Shown here: positions 42,634 through 51,120 of the stretch, piece after piece
How the letters are laid out: every line of letters starts with the position of its first letter
How positions within the stretch are numbered: the stretch's first letter is position 1
NCBI GenBank assembly: GCA_023667845.1
Contig: JAMPIU010000073.1
Coordinates: 1-64,000, forward strand
Reading direction: 5' to 3'
Length of the DNA stretch: 64,000 nucleotides
Source: Dehalobacter sp.
GTDB lineage: Bacteria; Bacillota; Desulfitobacteriia; Desulfitobacteriales; Syntrophobotulaceae
Translations under genes and position numbers: made by a program
Notes under the pieces: model-generated
What the model was told of the DNA's origin: nothing
Seen by the model: the letters and a program-made list of their open reading frames with translations, nothing else
Databases searched by the model: none

Positions 42634-43509
42634 ATGAGAAGGCATAAAACACAAGATGGCCACCCCCCTGGTCAGGAACGGTGGCTTGTCACCTACTCGG
42701 ACCTCATTACGCTATTAATGATTTTTTTTATTGTGATGTATTCGATGAGTCAGGTTGACGCCAGTAAATTCAGGGCAATGGCCCAATCCCTGAGCATAAC
42801 GCTTGGTGGTGCGGCACCTTCTGCGGTTAACCTGTCGGAAACACAGGCCGGGGATTCTTTCATTGAAAGCGGGAGTACTGAAGATTCAACTTCGACAGGC
42901 CAGGATGACCAGCAAGGAATCGAGCAGGAGACCACCCCTTCAGAAGGAACCGGTCAAGGAGATACGGACTATCAGGAAAACCTTACGATCGAGGGCATCA
43001 AAGCCAAACTGGACCAGTTTGCGAAAGAAAATGGAATTGAAAATAAGCTCGTATCATCCATTGAGGAACGAGGCCTGGTCATCAGTATTCAGGACACCTT
43101 GCTGTTTAACAGCGGCTCGGCAGAAATATCAACGAATTCACGGGCCATCCTGAAAAAAATCAGCACGGTCCTGTCCGCCTCACCGAATTTTATAAAAGTA
43201 GAAGGACACACCTGCAACCTGCCAATCCATACCGCAGAATTTCGAAGCAATTGGGAACTGTCCGTACTCAGGGCGACCAATGTCGTCCATATTCTTGTCG
43301 ACGACGGTGAGATCGATCCCCTTCGGCTGTCAGCAGCAGGGTACGGTGAATACCGCCCGGTCGCCGATAACAGCACAGAACAGGGAAGGATCACCAACCG
43401 CAGAGTTGACCTGGTTATCCTGCGTTCCAAGTATGATCTGCTCGAACCGGGCAGCAGCAGTAGCAATACGGCTACAGGTGCCGACAGCAACGGAAACAGC
43501 AGCAACTAG
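42634..43509 (+). CDS. motB: Flagellar stator protein MotB with altered peptidoglycan-binding motif
   Basis: MotB anchors the stator to peptidoglycan and carries the channel aspartate. The 291-residue product has a short basic N-terminus, one membrane helix with the proton-accepting D23 (TYSDLITLLMIFFIVMYSMS), an acidic Ser/Thr-rich linker of about 70 residues and an OmpA/MotB domain (FNSGSAEISTNSR, FRSNWELSVLRA, ITNRRVDLVI). The domain's GHTDN motif reads GHTCN: Asp is replaced by Cys194 (TGC at 43213-43215). That Asp normally contacts peptidoglycan. Otherwise the gene is intact. Confidence 0.95.
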   Translation: MRRHKTQDGHPPGQERWLVTYSDLITLLMIFFIVMYSMSQVDASKFRAMAQSLSITLGGAAPSAVNLSETQAGDSFIESGSTEDSTSTGQDDQQGIEQETTPSEGTGQGDTDYQENLTIEGIKAKLDQFAKENGIENKLVSSIEERGLVISIQDTLLFNSGSAEISTNSRAILKKISTVLSASPNFIKVEGHTCNLPIHTAEFRSNWELSVLRATNVVHILVDDGEIDPLRLSAAGYGEYRPVADNSTEQGRITNRRVDLVILRSKYDLLEPGSSSSNTATGADSNGNSSN

Positions 43510-43539
43510 CAGGTCGATTCTAAATGAATGATTACCGCT

Positions 43540-44583
43540 TTAGTAAGCCAGGCTTTTGATGGCCCTATAGATAATATTGCACGTCATTTCTAGTTTCTCT
43601 TCGTTGACTGCGGATATTTTGTCTTCCGGCGTATGATTGTTCACCAGCCACTCCTTGCCCAGAATGGTTACCGCAGGGATGTCGGTGCCTGTAAAGGATA
43701 TTTCATCGCTATGATGGCTGCCGCCAGAAACATGCTCAAGGACCGCCCCATTTACCCTACCTGCTTCTTTCATGGTCTCAATCAAAGTCTGAGAGCTTTC
43801 ACCGGCTGACCAGAGAATATACTCTCCTACGGCACCATTGCCGACCGTATCAGCGTTAATAACCGCCTTTATTTCGGAGAGCGGGATCAGAGGATTCTGT
43901 ATAAAATATTTGGAGCCCAGAAAGCCCATTTCTTCAGCGCTCCAAAAAGCCACTGCAATATTGATTTTAGGCGCAAAACCGTCCTGTGCTTCCTTCACCA
44001 GCTGACGCATGACTTGAAGAATGCAGCCTACACCAGAAGCATTGTCATTCGCACCCGGATAGACTTCCCCGTTATAAATACCAAGATGGTCAAAATGGGC
44101 AGAGAGGATAAGTGTCTGTTCCGGGTTACTCCCGGTAATACCAGCTAAGATATTGGCCGCCGGGACCCGAAGTGTATCCGTTTCATCAGGTCGAAAGAGC
44201 GCTCTGCCGTCAATCATCTTTTCTTTCATCGAAGGAATTGAAAAGAGCTGCCAGTAGTTGTCCGCGCTAAAAGACTCCAGCAGCAAGGCCTTGAATTGTC
44301 CTTCCAGGTAAACAAGCGCTTTGGTCTCTCCCGCAGTTCCCGCCCGCCGGCCTTCGAGATTGGCATGAGACAAGTACTGGATATCTTCGATGGCTTTTCT
44401 GGAAACCGCCTTGGTTGAGGGCACCCAAACAGTACCTTCGCCTGAAGCAAATTCAATACTGGAAGACGGAATTCCCAGAAGGCTTCCGAGTTTCTGCCCC
44501 CAGGCCCCAGGTAGGACCGTCCAGGGGATAACAAATGCCGCCATTCCGGCTGCAATTTTTAAAAAAGTCCGGCGTGATTTCAT
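43540..44583 (-). CDS. Tat-exported M28-family zinc aminopeptidase
   Basis: This is a secreted peptidase of 347 residues. The N-terminus KSRRTFLKIAAGMAAFVIPW is a twin-arginine signal, so it is probably exported folded with its metal. The metal ligands of M28 co-catalytic zinc enzymes are recognisable: SAHFDHLG, GANDNASGVG, SAEEMGFLG, NADTVG and the late His in GGSHHSDEISF. It has no obvious link to motility. It lies convergent to motB and diverges from yaaR. Substrate unknown. Confidence 0.88.
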   Translation of the reverse strand: MKSRRTFLKIAAGMAAFVIPWTVLPGAWGQKLGSLLGIPSSSIEFASGEGTVWVPSTKAVSRKAIEDIQYLSHANLEGRRAGTAGETKALVYLEGQFKALLLESFSADNYWQLFSIPSMKEKMIDGRALFRPDETDTLRVPAANILAGITGSNPEQTLILSAHFDHLGIYNGEVYPGANDNASGVGCILQVMRQLVKEAQDGFAPKINIAVAFWSAEEMGFLGSKYFIQNPLIPLSEIKAVINADTVGNGAVGEYILWSAGESSQTLIETMKEAGRVNGAVLEHVSGGSHHSDEISFTGTDIPAVTILGKEWLVNNHTPEDKISAVNEEKLEMTCNIIYRAIKSLAY

Positions 44584-44612
44584 ATTTTAGATCCTTTCAC
44601 GGAGGAAGTAAC

Positions 44613-45053
44613 ATGTCACTAAAAATCAACAGTTCGACCCAAAAAAATAACTTTGGGATTGACCTTCATCAAGCTTCAGAAAAAAAGGAAAACAGCTTCA
44701 GCAATATTTTATCACATTCCCGTCAACTTCAAAGCCAGGAAATGCAACTTTTTCTGGAACGTCTTGAAAAGCAAGGGCAAAAGCTCTCTGAGAACAGATC
44801 TTTGGAAAATCTGACGGAATTTAAAACCATGGTCAAAAGTTTTCTTCAGTCAACCTTTGGAAAAAGCAGAAATATGCAGGAGGAAACCTTTTGGGATTAC
44901 CGAGGCCAGCCGAAAGTCATGGCCAGGGTAACGAAGATCAACAAGGCACTAGAAGAATTGGGTGAACAAGTACTCTCTTCTCAGTCTGAACCTTTAAAAA
45001 TCCTGGAAAAAATCCATGAAATTAAAGGACTTATTATCGATCTATTCACCTGA
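44613..45053 (+). CDS. DUF327 (YaaR-family) protein
   Basis: This is a small helical cytoplasmic protein of 146 residues, matching the YaaR/DUF327 family (FLERLEKQGQKLSENRSLENL, EFKTMVKSFLQSTFGKS, ILEKIHEIKGLIIDLFT). In many Firmicutes it is found near flagellar or chemotaxis genes, but its function is not known. The start at 44613 has GGAGG seven bases upstream; a longer in-frame reading lacks homology. It precedes cheR by 80 bp on the same strand. Confidence 0.82.
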   Translation: MSLKINSSTQKNNFGIDLHQASEKKENSFSNILSHSRQLQSQEMQLFLERLEKQGQKLSENRSLENLTEFKTMVKSFLQSTFGKSRNMQEETFWDYRGQPKVMARVTKINKALEELGEQVLSSQSEPLKILEKIHEIKGLIIDLFT

Positions 45054-45133
45054 TATTAAAAACGAGTTGGTCTTTACAATATTTTGGAAAGTTATTTAAA
45101 AACGTTGTACCAGCGAAAGGAGTAATAAAAAGA

Positions 45134-45928
45134 ATGATGAACAGCACTGGCATGATTACGGATTATCCTAGATTCGTTAAATCTTTCCAAAATGTCAGCG
45201 GTCTTGACTTGAACTATTATAAAGAAAACCAGATGAAAAGGCGAATCCTGAACTTCATGAGCACCAGGGGGTATCAGGAAGATTATACGGACTTCCTGAA
45301 AGATCTCAGTCTTAAACCTGACCTCTACGATGCGTTTTTTAAACATCTGACCATCAATGTCACGCAGTTTTTCCGCGATGTCAAGCAATGGGATGTCTTT
45401 AGGGAAAAAATTATCCCCGACCTGTTAAAGACCAGATCTTCCTTGAAAATATGGAGCGCGGGCTGCTCAGCAGGCCAGGAAGCGTGTACCATGGCGATCA
45501 TCATGGCAGAATATTTTCCTGGAATAAACTTCAGTATCCTAGGAACAGATATTGACATCAACGTCTTAAAGCAGGCCCAGTCGGGTATTTATGACGAGCG
45601 TGATTTCGCCAGCACCCCCCCCCATCTTCTCGATAAGTACTTCAACAAGTCTGAAAAGAAGTTCCAGATCAAAAACACGCTGACCAGGAATCTGACTTTC
45701 AAGGCGCAGAACCTGCTTACCGACAAGTTTGACCGAGGCTTTGATCTGATTGCCTGCCGCAATGTCGTGATCTATTTTACCGATGAAGCGAAGGATGTGC
45801 TGTACAAAAAATTTGCAGACTCCTTGAACCCGAAAGGGATACTTTTCACAGGCTGTACAGAGCATTTATTCGGCCAAAGCCAGCACGGCCTTAAATCCGT
45901 TTCCTCGTTCTTTTATCAAAAATTATAA
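45134..45928 (+). CDS. cheR: Chemoreceptor methyltransferase CheR
   Basis: CheR methylates receptor glutamates with S-adenosylmethionine, opposing CheB. The 264-residue product has the N-terminal helical domain (FQNVSGLDLNYYKENQMKRR, TINVTQFFRD) and the SAM-binding fold with WSAGCSAGQEACTMAI, and ends FTGCTEHLFGQSQHGLKSV. AAGGAG precedes the start. An uninterrupted run of nine C (45615-45623) encodes Thr-Pro-Pro within the gene and could be a slippage site. The frame is intact here. Confidence 0.96.
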   Translation: MMNSTGMITDYPRFVKSFQNVSGLDLNYYKENQMKRRILNFMSTRGYQEDYTDFLKDLSLKPDLYDAFFKHLTINVTQFFRDVKQWDVFREKIIPDLLKTRSSLKIWSAGCSAGQEACTMAIIMAEYFPGINFSILGTDIDINVLKQAQSGIYDERDFASTPPHLLDKYFNKSEKKFQIKNTLTRNLTFKAQNLLTDKFDRGFDLIACRNVVIYFTDEAKDVLYKKFADSLNPKGILFTGCTEHLFGQSQHGLKSVSSFFYQKL

Positions 45929-45986
45929 AAAAGCTGCTCCCCTCTAAAATCTTACTAAACCTTAAACGAGAGCACAAACCGAATAA

Positions 45987-46026
45987 GATGCTGCTAATAG
46001 TTTACAAACTCTTGGCAGCATCTTTT
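45987..46026 (+). terminator. Terminator between cheR and rmlB
   Basis: GATGCTGC (45987-45994) pairs with GCAGCATC (46015-46022), followed by TTTTT. A second small pairing (AGTTT/AAACT) closes the loop. It lies about 60 bp past cheR and 6 bp before the convergent rmlB stop, so it may end both transcripts, though the minus-side T tract is poorer. Confidence 0.8.
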
Positions 46027-46031
46027 TGAAT

Positions 46032-47039
46032 TCATCCCAGCGGGTTTATGCTGTCAGGTTTATCCCACCAGGCTCGGTTGTCCCGATACCATTGAATCGT
46101 ATCCCGAATTCCCTCGTTAAGATGATACCGGCATTGCCAACCCAGCTTCGTTTTCAGCTTCGTGCTGTCCAGCGCGTATCTCCAGTCGTGTCCGGGCCTG
46201 TCGGCTACCTGAACCAGCGCATCCGCCGGTTTACCCAGCATGTTCAGTATGGTCCGGGCCATCTCTAGGTTCGATGTTTCCTCCCCGCTCCCAATATTAT
46301 ATACCTCTCCTGGTTCCCCGTCCGAAAGTATCTCCGCAAGCGCCGCACAATGGTCCAGTACGTGGATCCATTCACGTTTATGGGACCCATCCCCATAGAC
46401 AGTCAGCGGCATATCCTGTAAAACCTGAATGATACTATGCGGAATAAATTTTTCTTTATCCTGATTGGGTCCGTAGTTATTGCAGCACCGGGTCACGATC
46501 ACCGGAAAGCCGTAAGTTCTGGCAAAAGCCCTGGCCATTAAATCAGCAGCTGCTTTGGAAGCCGAATATGGGCTGTTTGGACGAATCATGGAATGCTCCG
46601 AAAACTGTTCTGCCTCATTATCAAGACTTCCGTATACTTCATCGGTGGAAACCTGAATAAAGCGTTTTCCCGTAAAGCCGTTCTTCTCCCAATGTTCCTT
46701 GAAACAATGAAGCAGCGTTAAAGTCCCCATCAAATTGCTTCGGCCGAAAACCAGAGGATCGGTAATACTTCTGTCCACATGCGATTCGGCAGCAAAATTA
46801 ATCACATCATCGGGGTCACATTCCTGAATAATGCGTTTGACCTCTTTCGCAGTACTGATATCCCCCTGCGTAAAATAATACCTTGGATGAGCTGCCAGGT
46901 CTTGAAGATTTTCCACCTTTCCTGCGTAAGTCAGTTTATCAAAATTAATGACGATAACATCCTGGTTGCGCTGCAAAATATATTTAATAAAATTGCTTCC
47001 GATAAAGCCTGCGCCACCGGTAACCATAAGAACTCTCAT
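46032..47039 (-). CDS. rfbB: dTDP-glucose 4,6-dehydratase
   Basis: RmlB/RfbB converts dTDP-glucose to dTDP-4-keto-6-deoxyglucose. The 335-residue product has the NAD motif GGAGFIGSN, active-site SSTDE-type sequence VSTDEVYGSL, YSASK (Tyr and Lys intact), and the substrate region RCCNNYGPNQ. It is encoded 46 bp after rfbA on the same strand. No rmlC or rmlD lies nearby. The keto sugar is therefore more likely passed to the VioA-like aminotransferase at 49.2 kb than made into rhamnose. Confidence 0.95.
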   Translation of the reverse strand: MRVLMVTGGAGFIGSNFIKYILQRNQDVIVINFDKLTYAGKVENLQDLAAHPRYYFTQGDISTAKEVKRIIQECDPDDVINFAAESHVDRSITDPLVFGRSNLMGTLTLLHCFKEHWEKNGFTGKRFIQVSTDEVYGSLDNEAEQFSEHSMIRPNSPYSASKAAADLMARAFARTYGFPVIVTRCCNNYGPNQDKEKFIPHSIIQVLQDMPLTVYGDGSHKREWIHVLDHCAALAEILSDGEPGEVYNIGSGEETSNLEMARTILNMLGKPADALVQVADRPGHDWRYALDSTKLKTKLGWQCRYHLNEGIRDTIQWYRDNRAWWDKPDSINPLG

Positions 47040-47085
47040 ATTCTACACCTCAAATTATATTTTTTCGGCCAGCTCAACTGGCAAA

Positions 47086-48111
47086 CTAGAGATCGATCTG
47101 ACAGTGGTCCCCAAGAAAAAAAGTACTGACTAAAGAGCTGTTTTCGGGGCTGCCTTGAATGGAAACCTGGTTTCCGATTAAGCTTCCGCTGATTTTCTTG
47201 GAGACATTGGCAAGTTGCGTATCCTCTAGGATAATACAATTTTCGATCTCACATTCTGTAATCCGGGTTCTCCTGCCCACTGTCGTATACGGTCCGATAA
47301 AGCTGTCCGTAATGACAGCATCATCGTCCAGATGAACTGGCCCCTGAATAATACTGTTCCGAATGGTCACATTGTTTCCCATTTGAACTTTTTCGGCCAG
47401 CGCTGCATCAAACATCAAGCGATTTGCTTCAAGAATGTCGTTTAATTTTCCTGTATCCTTCCACCATCCCCGGACCAGATCGCAAGTGACCCTGGCCCCG
47501 TTTTTCAATTGATTTTGGATTGCATCGGTAATCTCAAGTTCTCCCCGGCGGGACGGTTTGATTCTGTCAATCGCTGCAAAAATGCTGTGGTCAAAGGCAT
47601 AGACCCCTGTGATGATCAAGTTACTGATATACTTCTCAGGCTTTTCGTAAAGCGCTGTTACAAATCCGTCTTTCACCACCGCAACCCCGAATTGGGAAGG
47701 ATTGCTGACCGTATGAAGCAATACGCTGGTGTTGGCCTTTTGCTGGTAGAAATTTTGAATGAAGCTATCCAGCTCCATATTGAAGATGTTGTCTCCAAGG
47801 ATCATCACAAAATCATCGCGGCCAAGAAAGTCGGCCGCAGTCCGAACAGCATGGGCGAGCCCCAGGGATTTATGCTGATGAATATAGGTGATTGCCGTGC
47901 CCCACGCTTCTCCGCTGCCGACCGTTTTTTTTACTTGTTCCTGCGTATCCCCAACGATAATCCCAATATCATGGATACCTGCCCTGGCTATCTTTTCAAT
48001 AAGATAGATCAGTACTGGTTTGTTGACCAAGGGAAGAAGCTGTTTCGCCTTGGAATAGGTCAGCGGTCTGAGCCTTGTTCCTGTTCCTCCGCTTAAAATC
48101 AGAGCTTTCAA
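47086..48111 (-). CDS. rfbA: Glucose-1-phosphate thymidylyltransferase, long form
   Basis: This enzyme makes dTDP-glucose from glucose 1-phosphate and dTTP. The N-terminal domain has the nucleotidyl motif LSGGTGTRLRPLTYSKAKQL and LGDNIF. At 341 residues it is the long type with a C-terminal left-handed helix (repeats such as VTIRNSIIQGPVHLDDDAVI), like the StrD-class enzymes, rather than the 290-residue RmlA. The start is 190 bp from the divergent glycosyltransferase gene. Confidence 0.92.
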   Translation of the reverse strand: MKALILSGGTGTRLRPLTYSKAKQLLPLVNKPVLIYLIEKIARAGIHDIGIIVGDTQEQVKKTVGSGEAWGTAITYIHQHKSLGLAHAVRTAADFLGRDDFVMILGDNIFNMELDSFIQNFYQQKANTSVLLHTVSNPSQFGVAVVKDGFVTALYEKPEKYISNLIITGVYAFDHSIFAAIDRIKPSRRGELEITDAIQNQLKNGARVTCDLVRGWWKDTGKLNDILEANRLMFDAALAEKVQMGNNVTIRNSIIQGPVHLDDDAVITDSFIGPYTTVGRRTRITECEIENCIILEDTQLANVSKKISGSLIGNQVSIQGSPENSSLVSTFFLGDHCQIDL

Positions 48112-48301
48112 ATTATTCTCCTGCCTTTAACCGGTAAGATTTTCTATAAAGAGAGGGTTGTCTTTCTAATATAATATTGCGCAAGAACCGCAATGGTGTA
48201 ACCACGGACAACTCCTCCCATATAATAAAGTGATAGTTGCCCTATCAGAACCTAAAGGGATGATCAAGTAAAAAGACGATTAAGTGGAGGGAGATATAGG
48301 A
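48112..48301. promoter_or_regulatory. Divergent promoter region between rfbA and a glycosyltransferase gene
   Basis: This AT-rich intergenic stretch of 190 bp carries TATAAT-like strings in both directions (for example TATAATATTG and CATATAATAAAG). No -35 partner is convincing. A box GACGATTA just before the glycosyltransferase resembles a sigma-28 -10 but is too close to the ribosome site to serve it. Confidence 0.35.
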
Positions 48302-49213
48302 ATGGTAGCGCCGCTCCTAAGCTATGTAACCTTTAACCGCCTGGGCCAGACAATCAGGAGCCTTTCAAGTGTCCTTGAAACGCCGGAAAACTTTGAATTA
48401 GCAATTGTTGATAATAATTCCACAGACGGGACCTGGAAATATATCCAAAGTCTGAAGGATAGGCGGATTAAATTCAAAACAAGGCTCCCTGTCAATCTAG
48501 GGCAGGTCTACGCCTCAAATCTGAATCTGTCTAAGAGAAGAGATGATCAATATTTTATCGCTGTCGATCAGGATGTTGTGATTGAAAGCAAAAATTGGCT
48601 GACCTACATCCTAAGGGTGTCTAAAAGTACTCCGGATATCGGCTTACTCAGTATTCATGCCGGTTTTCCGCCCCCAAATATGCCCCCTACTACCCCTGTC
48701 ATCAAAAATGATTTGGTTTATCTGGAATTGACCAAAAACAGGTCTGATTATTTGCAGGATTATATTCCCGGCAGCATCCTGGCCTTGAGCCCTAATCTTA
48801 TCTCTAAAATTGGCTTTTGGAGTGAAGAAAATAATTTTGGCAGCAGAGAGCTGTTTCTAAGGGCTAATCATTTTACAGCGTTTAAAACAGGAATTCTGAT
48901 GAACGTGAATATTTCTATCCCGCAACAAATAACTTGCGGCAAATGCCCCGGTCAGTCCTTCTGCCGTCTGTCAAAAAACGGAGAGACCAAAACCGGAGAA
49001 ACCTGTTTTACCATCTACGAAAAATTAAACCAAAATAAATTATTTCGAGAACAATACCGCTGGAAATTTGACGAAACAGTTAAGGATCTGCAGAGCGGTG
49101 CCCGTTCCCCATACTGCACTTCATTATTCAGCTGTAACTCCACTGCGGAGGAAAACTACAACCTTGACTGGGCAACCGAAAACTTTCAGTTCTATGCATC
49201 CAAAGCCAACTGA
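48302..49213 (+). CDS. GT2-like glycosyltransferase with four-cysteine motif, copy A
   Basis: This 303-residue protein has a GT-A fold start (LSYVTFNRLGQTIRSLSSVL, DNNSTDGTWKYI) and an acidic metal site in AVDQDV. After the transferase core comes a cysteine cluster C212-x2-C215-x5-C221-x13-C235 (CGKCPGQSFC ... TCF), probably a metal site, then a further helical region. A paralogue with the same cluster is at 51117. The ATG at 48302 follows GGAGGGAG. It starts the run GT-VioA-NeuD-GT. Donor sugar unknown; dTDP-acylviosamine is a reasonable guess. Confidence 0.78.
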   Translation: MVAPLLSYVTFNRLGQTIRSLSSVLETPENFELAIVDNNSTDGTWKYIQSLKDRRIKFKTRLPVNLGQVYASNLNLSKRRDDQYFIAVDQDVVIESKNWLTYILRVSKSTPDIGLLSIHAGFPPPNMPPTTPVIKNDLVYLELTKNRSDYLQDYIPGSILALSPNLISKIGFWSEENNFGSRELFLRANHFTAFKTGILMNVNISIPQQITCGKCPGQSFCRLSKNGETKTGETCFTIYEKLNQNKLFREQYRWKFDETVKDLQSGARSPYCTSLFSCNSTAEENYNLDWATENFQFYASKAN

Positions 49214-49235
49214 ATATTTGCCAGGGGAGAAAAAA

Positions 49236-50375
49236 ATGTTAAACAATGATGATTTTTCTGAACCGGTCTATGTTACCGAACCTTTGCTTCCAGACTTGGA
49301 GGAGACTTACAGCATGCTCGAAATAATATGGCAAAGCAGGCAGCTCAGCAATAACGGGAAGATGGTCCAAGAACTAGAAAGAAAACTGACTGCTTTCCTG
49401 GGTGCCCAATATTTATCGGTTTTTGCAAATGGCACGAATGCCTTGCAAATTGCGTGCAAGACCCTGGATCTGTCCGGGGAAGTCATCACGACACCGTTTA
49501 CCTTTGCCGCTACGGCCAACGCGCTGGCCTGGAATCATCTTACGCCAGTCTTCTGCGACATTGAAGAAGCCACGTTTAATATTGACGCCGACCGTATCGA
49601 GTCCCTGATTACGGATAAAACAACTGCCATCCTGCCGGTACACGTTTTCGGCCATCCGTGCGAGGTCGAAAAGATTGACCGGATTGCGGCAAGGCACAAC
49701 CTGAAAGTACTTTATGACGGCGCCCACGCTTTTGGTGTGAAAATAAAGGGTAAGCCAATTGGCGCCTATGGAGATATCACCATGTTCAGCTTTCATGCCA
49801 CCAAAATCTTTCACACCGTCGAAGGCGGCGCACTTATCTTTCGGGATCAGGACCTCCAGCAGAAAGCCAAGTGTTTGAGAAATTTTGGTCTAAAAGAAGA
49901 CTACAGTGTGGACGAACCCGGTATAAACGGTAAACTGAACGAATTACAAGCCGCTGTCGGCATTTTGCTCTTAAAAGAAGTGGAAGCTGAAATAGCCCAA
50001 AGGAAATATCTTACCAACCAGTACCGGCAAGTTCTGGCTGATGTCCCAGGCATAACCGTCTCCCAGGAGGCTGAAGAAATTACAGCCAATTATCCGTATT
50101 TTGTTATCCGGGTTGATCCGGCTGCGTACGGTATCTCCCGGGACGAGCTCTATAGCCGATTTTCAAGCTTCAATATTTTTTGCCGAAAATATTTTTACCC
50201 GCTCTGCAGCAATTTCAAGTGTTTTAAAGGTCTTCCTTCATCCTCCGCAGACAATCTAGCCACAGCCAACAAAGTCGCGGAAAGTGTTCTGGCTCTGCCA
50301 CTTCACGGAAGAATGTCAGCGTCCGACGTTCAAAAAATAGGCGATATCATCAGAAAAATAAGAAAAGAAGAATAG
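49236..50375 (+). CDS. VioA-like dTDP-4-keto-6-deoxyglucose aminotransferase
   Basis: This is a PLP sugar aminotransferase of the DegT/DnrJ/EryC1 class, 379 residues from ATG 49236 (CAGGGGAG upstream). It has the intact Schiff-base lysine in MFSFHATKIFHTVEGGAL and the PLP region VLYDGAHAFGV. The N-terminal pattern (VTEPLLPDLEE, LSNNGKMVQELE, ANGTNALQIA) is close to VioA, which makes dTDP-viosamine (4-amino-4,6-dideoxyglucose). With RfbA, RfbB and the acyltransferase next door it gives a plausible dTDP-N-acyl-viosamine route. Modified viosamine occurs on Pseudomonas syringae flagellin. Confidence 0.82.
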   Translation: MLNNDDFSEPVYVTEPLLPDLEETYSMLEIIWQSRQLSNNGKMVQELERKLTAFLGAQYLSVFANGTNALQIACKTLDLSGEVITTPFTFAATANALAWNHLTPVFCDIEEATFNIDADRIESLITDKTTAILPVHVFGHPCEVEKIDRIAARHNLKVLYDGAHAFGVKIKGKPIGAYGDITMFSFHATKIFHTVEGGALIFRDQDLQQKAKCLRNFGLKEDYSVDEPGINGKLNELQAAVGILLLKEVEAEIAQRKYLTNQYRQVLADVPGITVSQEAEEITANYPYFVIRVDPAAYGISRDELYSRFSSFNIFCRKYFYPLCSNFKCFKGLPSSSADNLATANKVAESVLALPLHGRMSASDVQKIGDIIRKIRKEE

Positions 50376-50427
50376 AAAACAAATAGACTGAGACAAAAAA
50401 TCAATAAATGAATTGAGCGTGTGATCA

Positions 50428-51120
50428 TTGGCCATAAAAGATCTCGTCATTTTTGGAGCCGGCGGCTTTGGCCGGGAAGCTACCGAACTCGTCGAAGATA
50501 TCAATACAGAAAAAAAGCAGTGGAACCTGCTGGGCTATATCGACCAAACTCCAGCCAAACAAGGAAAGGTTATCAATAACTATCCTATTCTGGGTAACCT
50601 GGACTGGCTCGAAAAAAACACAGGGCACCCTCTCTGGATTGTATGTGCGGTCGCCAGACCGACGGATAAATACCGTCTAATCGCCAGCCTGTCCAGTTTT
50701 CAGCTATATTTTGCCAACCTGATTCATCCCGCTGCCCGAATAAGCCGCTCCGTTCAATTGGGCTGCGGCAATATCATCTGCTGGAATAGTTTTCTGTCGA
50801 CGGATGTCAGGATAGGCAGTCACGTAGCCTTAAATCCAGGCTGCAGGATTGGTCACGATACGGCTGTCCAGGACTACTCCTCTTTATACTGGGACATCAC
50901 CCTGGCCGGAAACGTGCAGGTTCATGAAGGTTGTGAAATCGGTTCCAAAACTGTGGTGATTCCCGAAAAAGAGATTGGCAGGTGGAGCATCATCGGGGCT
51001 GGCGCTACCGTCACCCACGATATCCCGGAATACTGCACGGCCGTCGGCGTCCCTGCCCGACCGATTAAACATTTAAAAAATTTGGTTGAGACCCATTCAC
51101 CTAAAGGACTGATGATATGA
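50428..51120 (+). CDS. NeuD/PglD-like sugar O/N-acyltransferase
   Basis: This acyltransferase has an N-terminal Rossmann-like domain (DLVIFGAGGFGREATELVEDI) and a C-terminal left-handed beta-helix of hexapeptide repeats (IGSHVALNPGCRIGHDTAVQD; IGAGATVTHDIP; GVPARPIK). The catalytic histidine is probably in IGHD. In 230 residues it matches NeuD/PglD-type enzymes that acetylate 4-amino sugars. It likely acylates the amino sugar made by the VioA-like enzyme. The only in-frame start is a TTG preceded by a weak ribosome site. Its stop overlaps the next start (ATGA). Confidence 0.85.
   Translation: MAIKDLVIFGAGGFGREATELVEDINTEKKQWNLLGYIDQTPAKQGKVINNYPILGNLDWLEKNTGHPLWIVCAVARPTDKYRLIASLSSFQLYFANLIHPAARISRSVQLGCGNIICWNSFLSTDVRIGSHVALNPGCRIGHDTAVQDYSSLYWDITLAGNVQVHEGCEIGSKTVVIPEKEIGRWSIIGAGATVTHDIPEYCTAVGVPARPIKHLKNLVETHSPKGLMI

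Noticed and set aside
48240-48300. Sigma-28 promoter (TAAA ... GACGATTA) for the GT2 gene
   Set aside because: The spacing is 18 rather than 15, and transcription would start inside the ribosome site.
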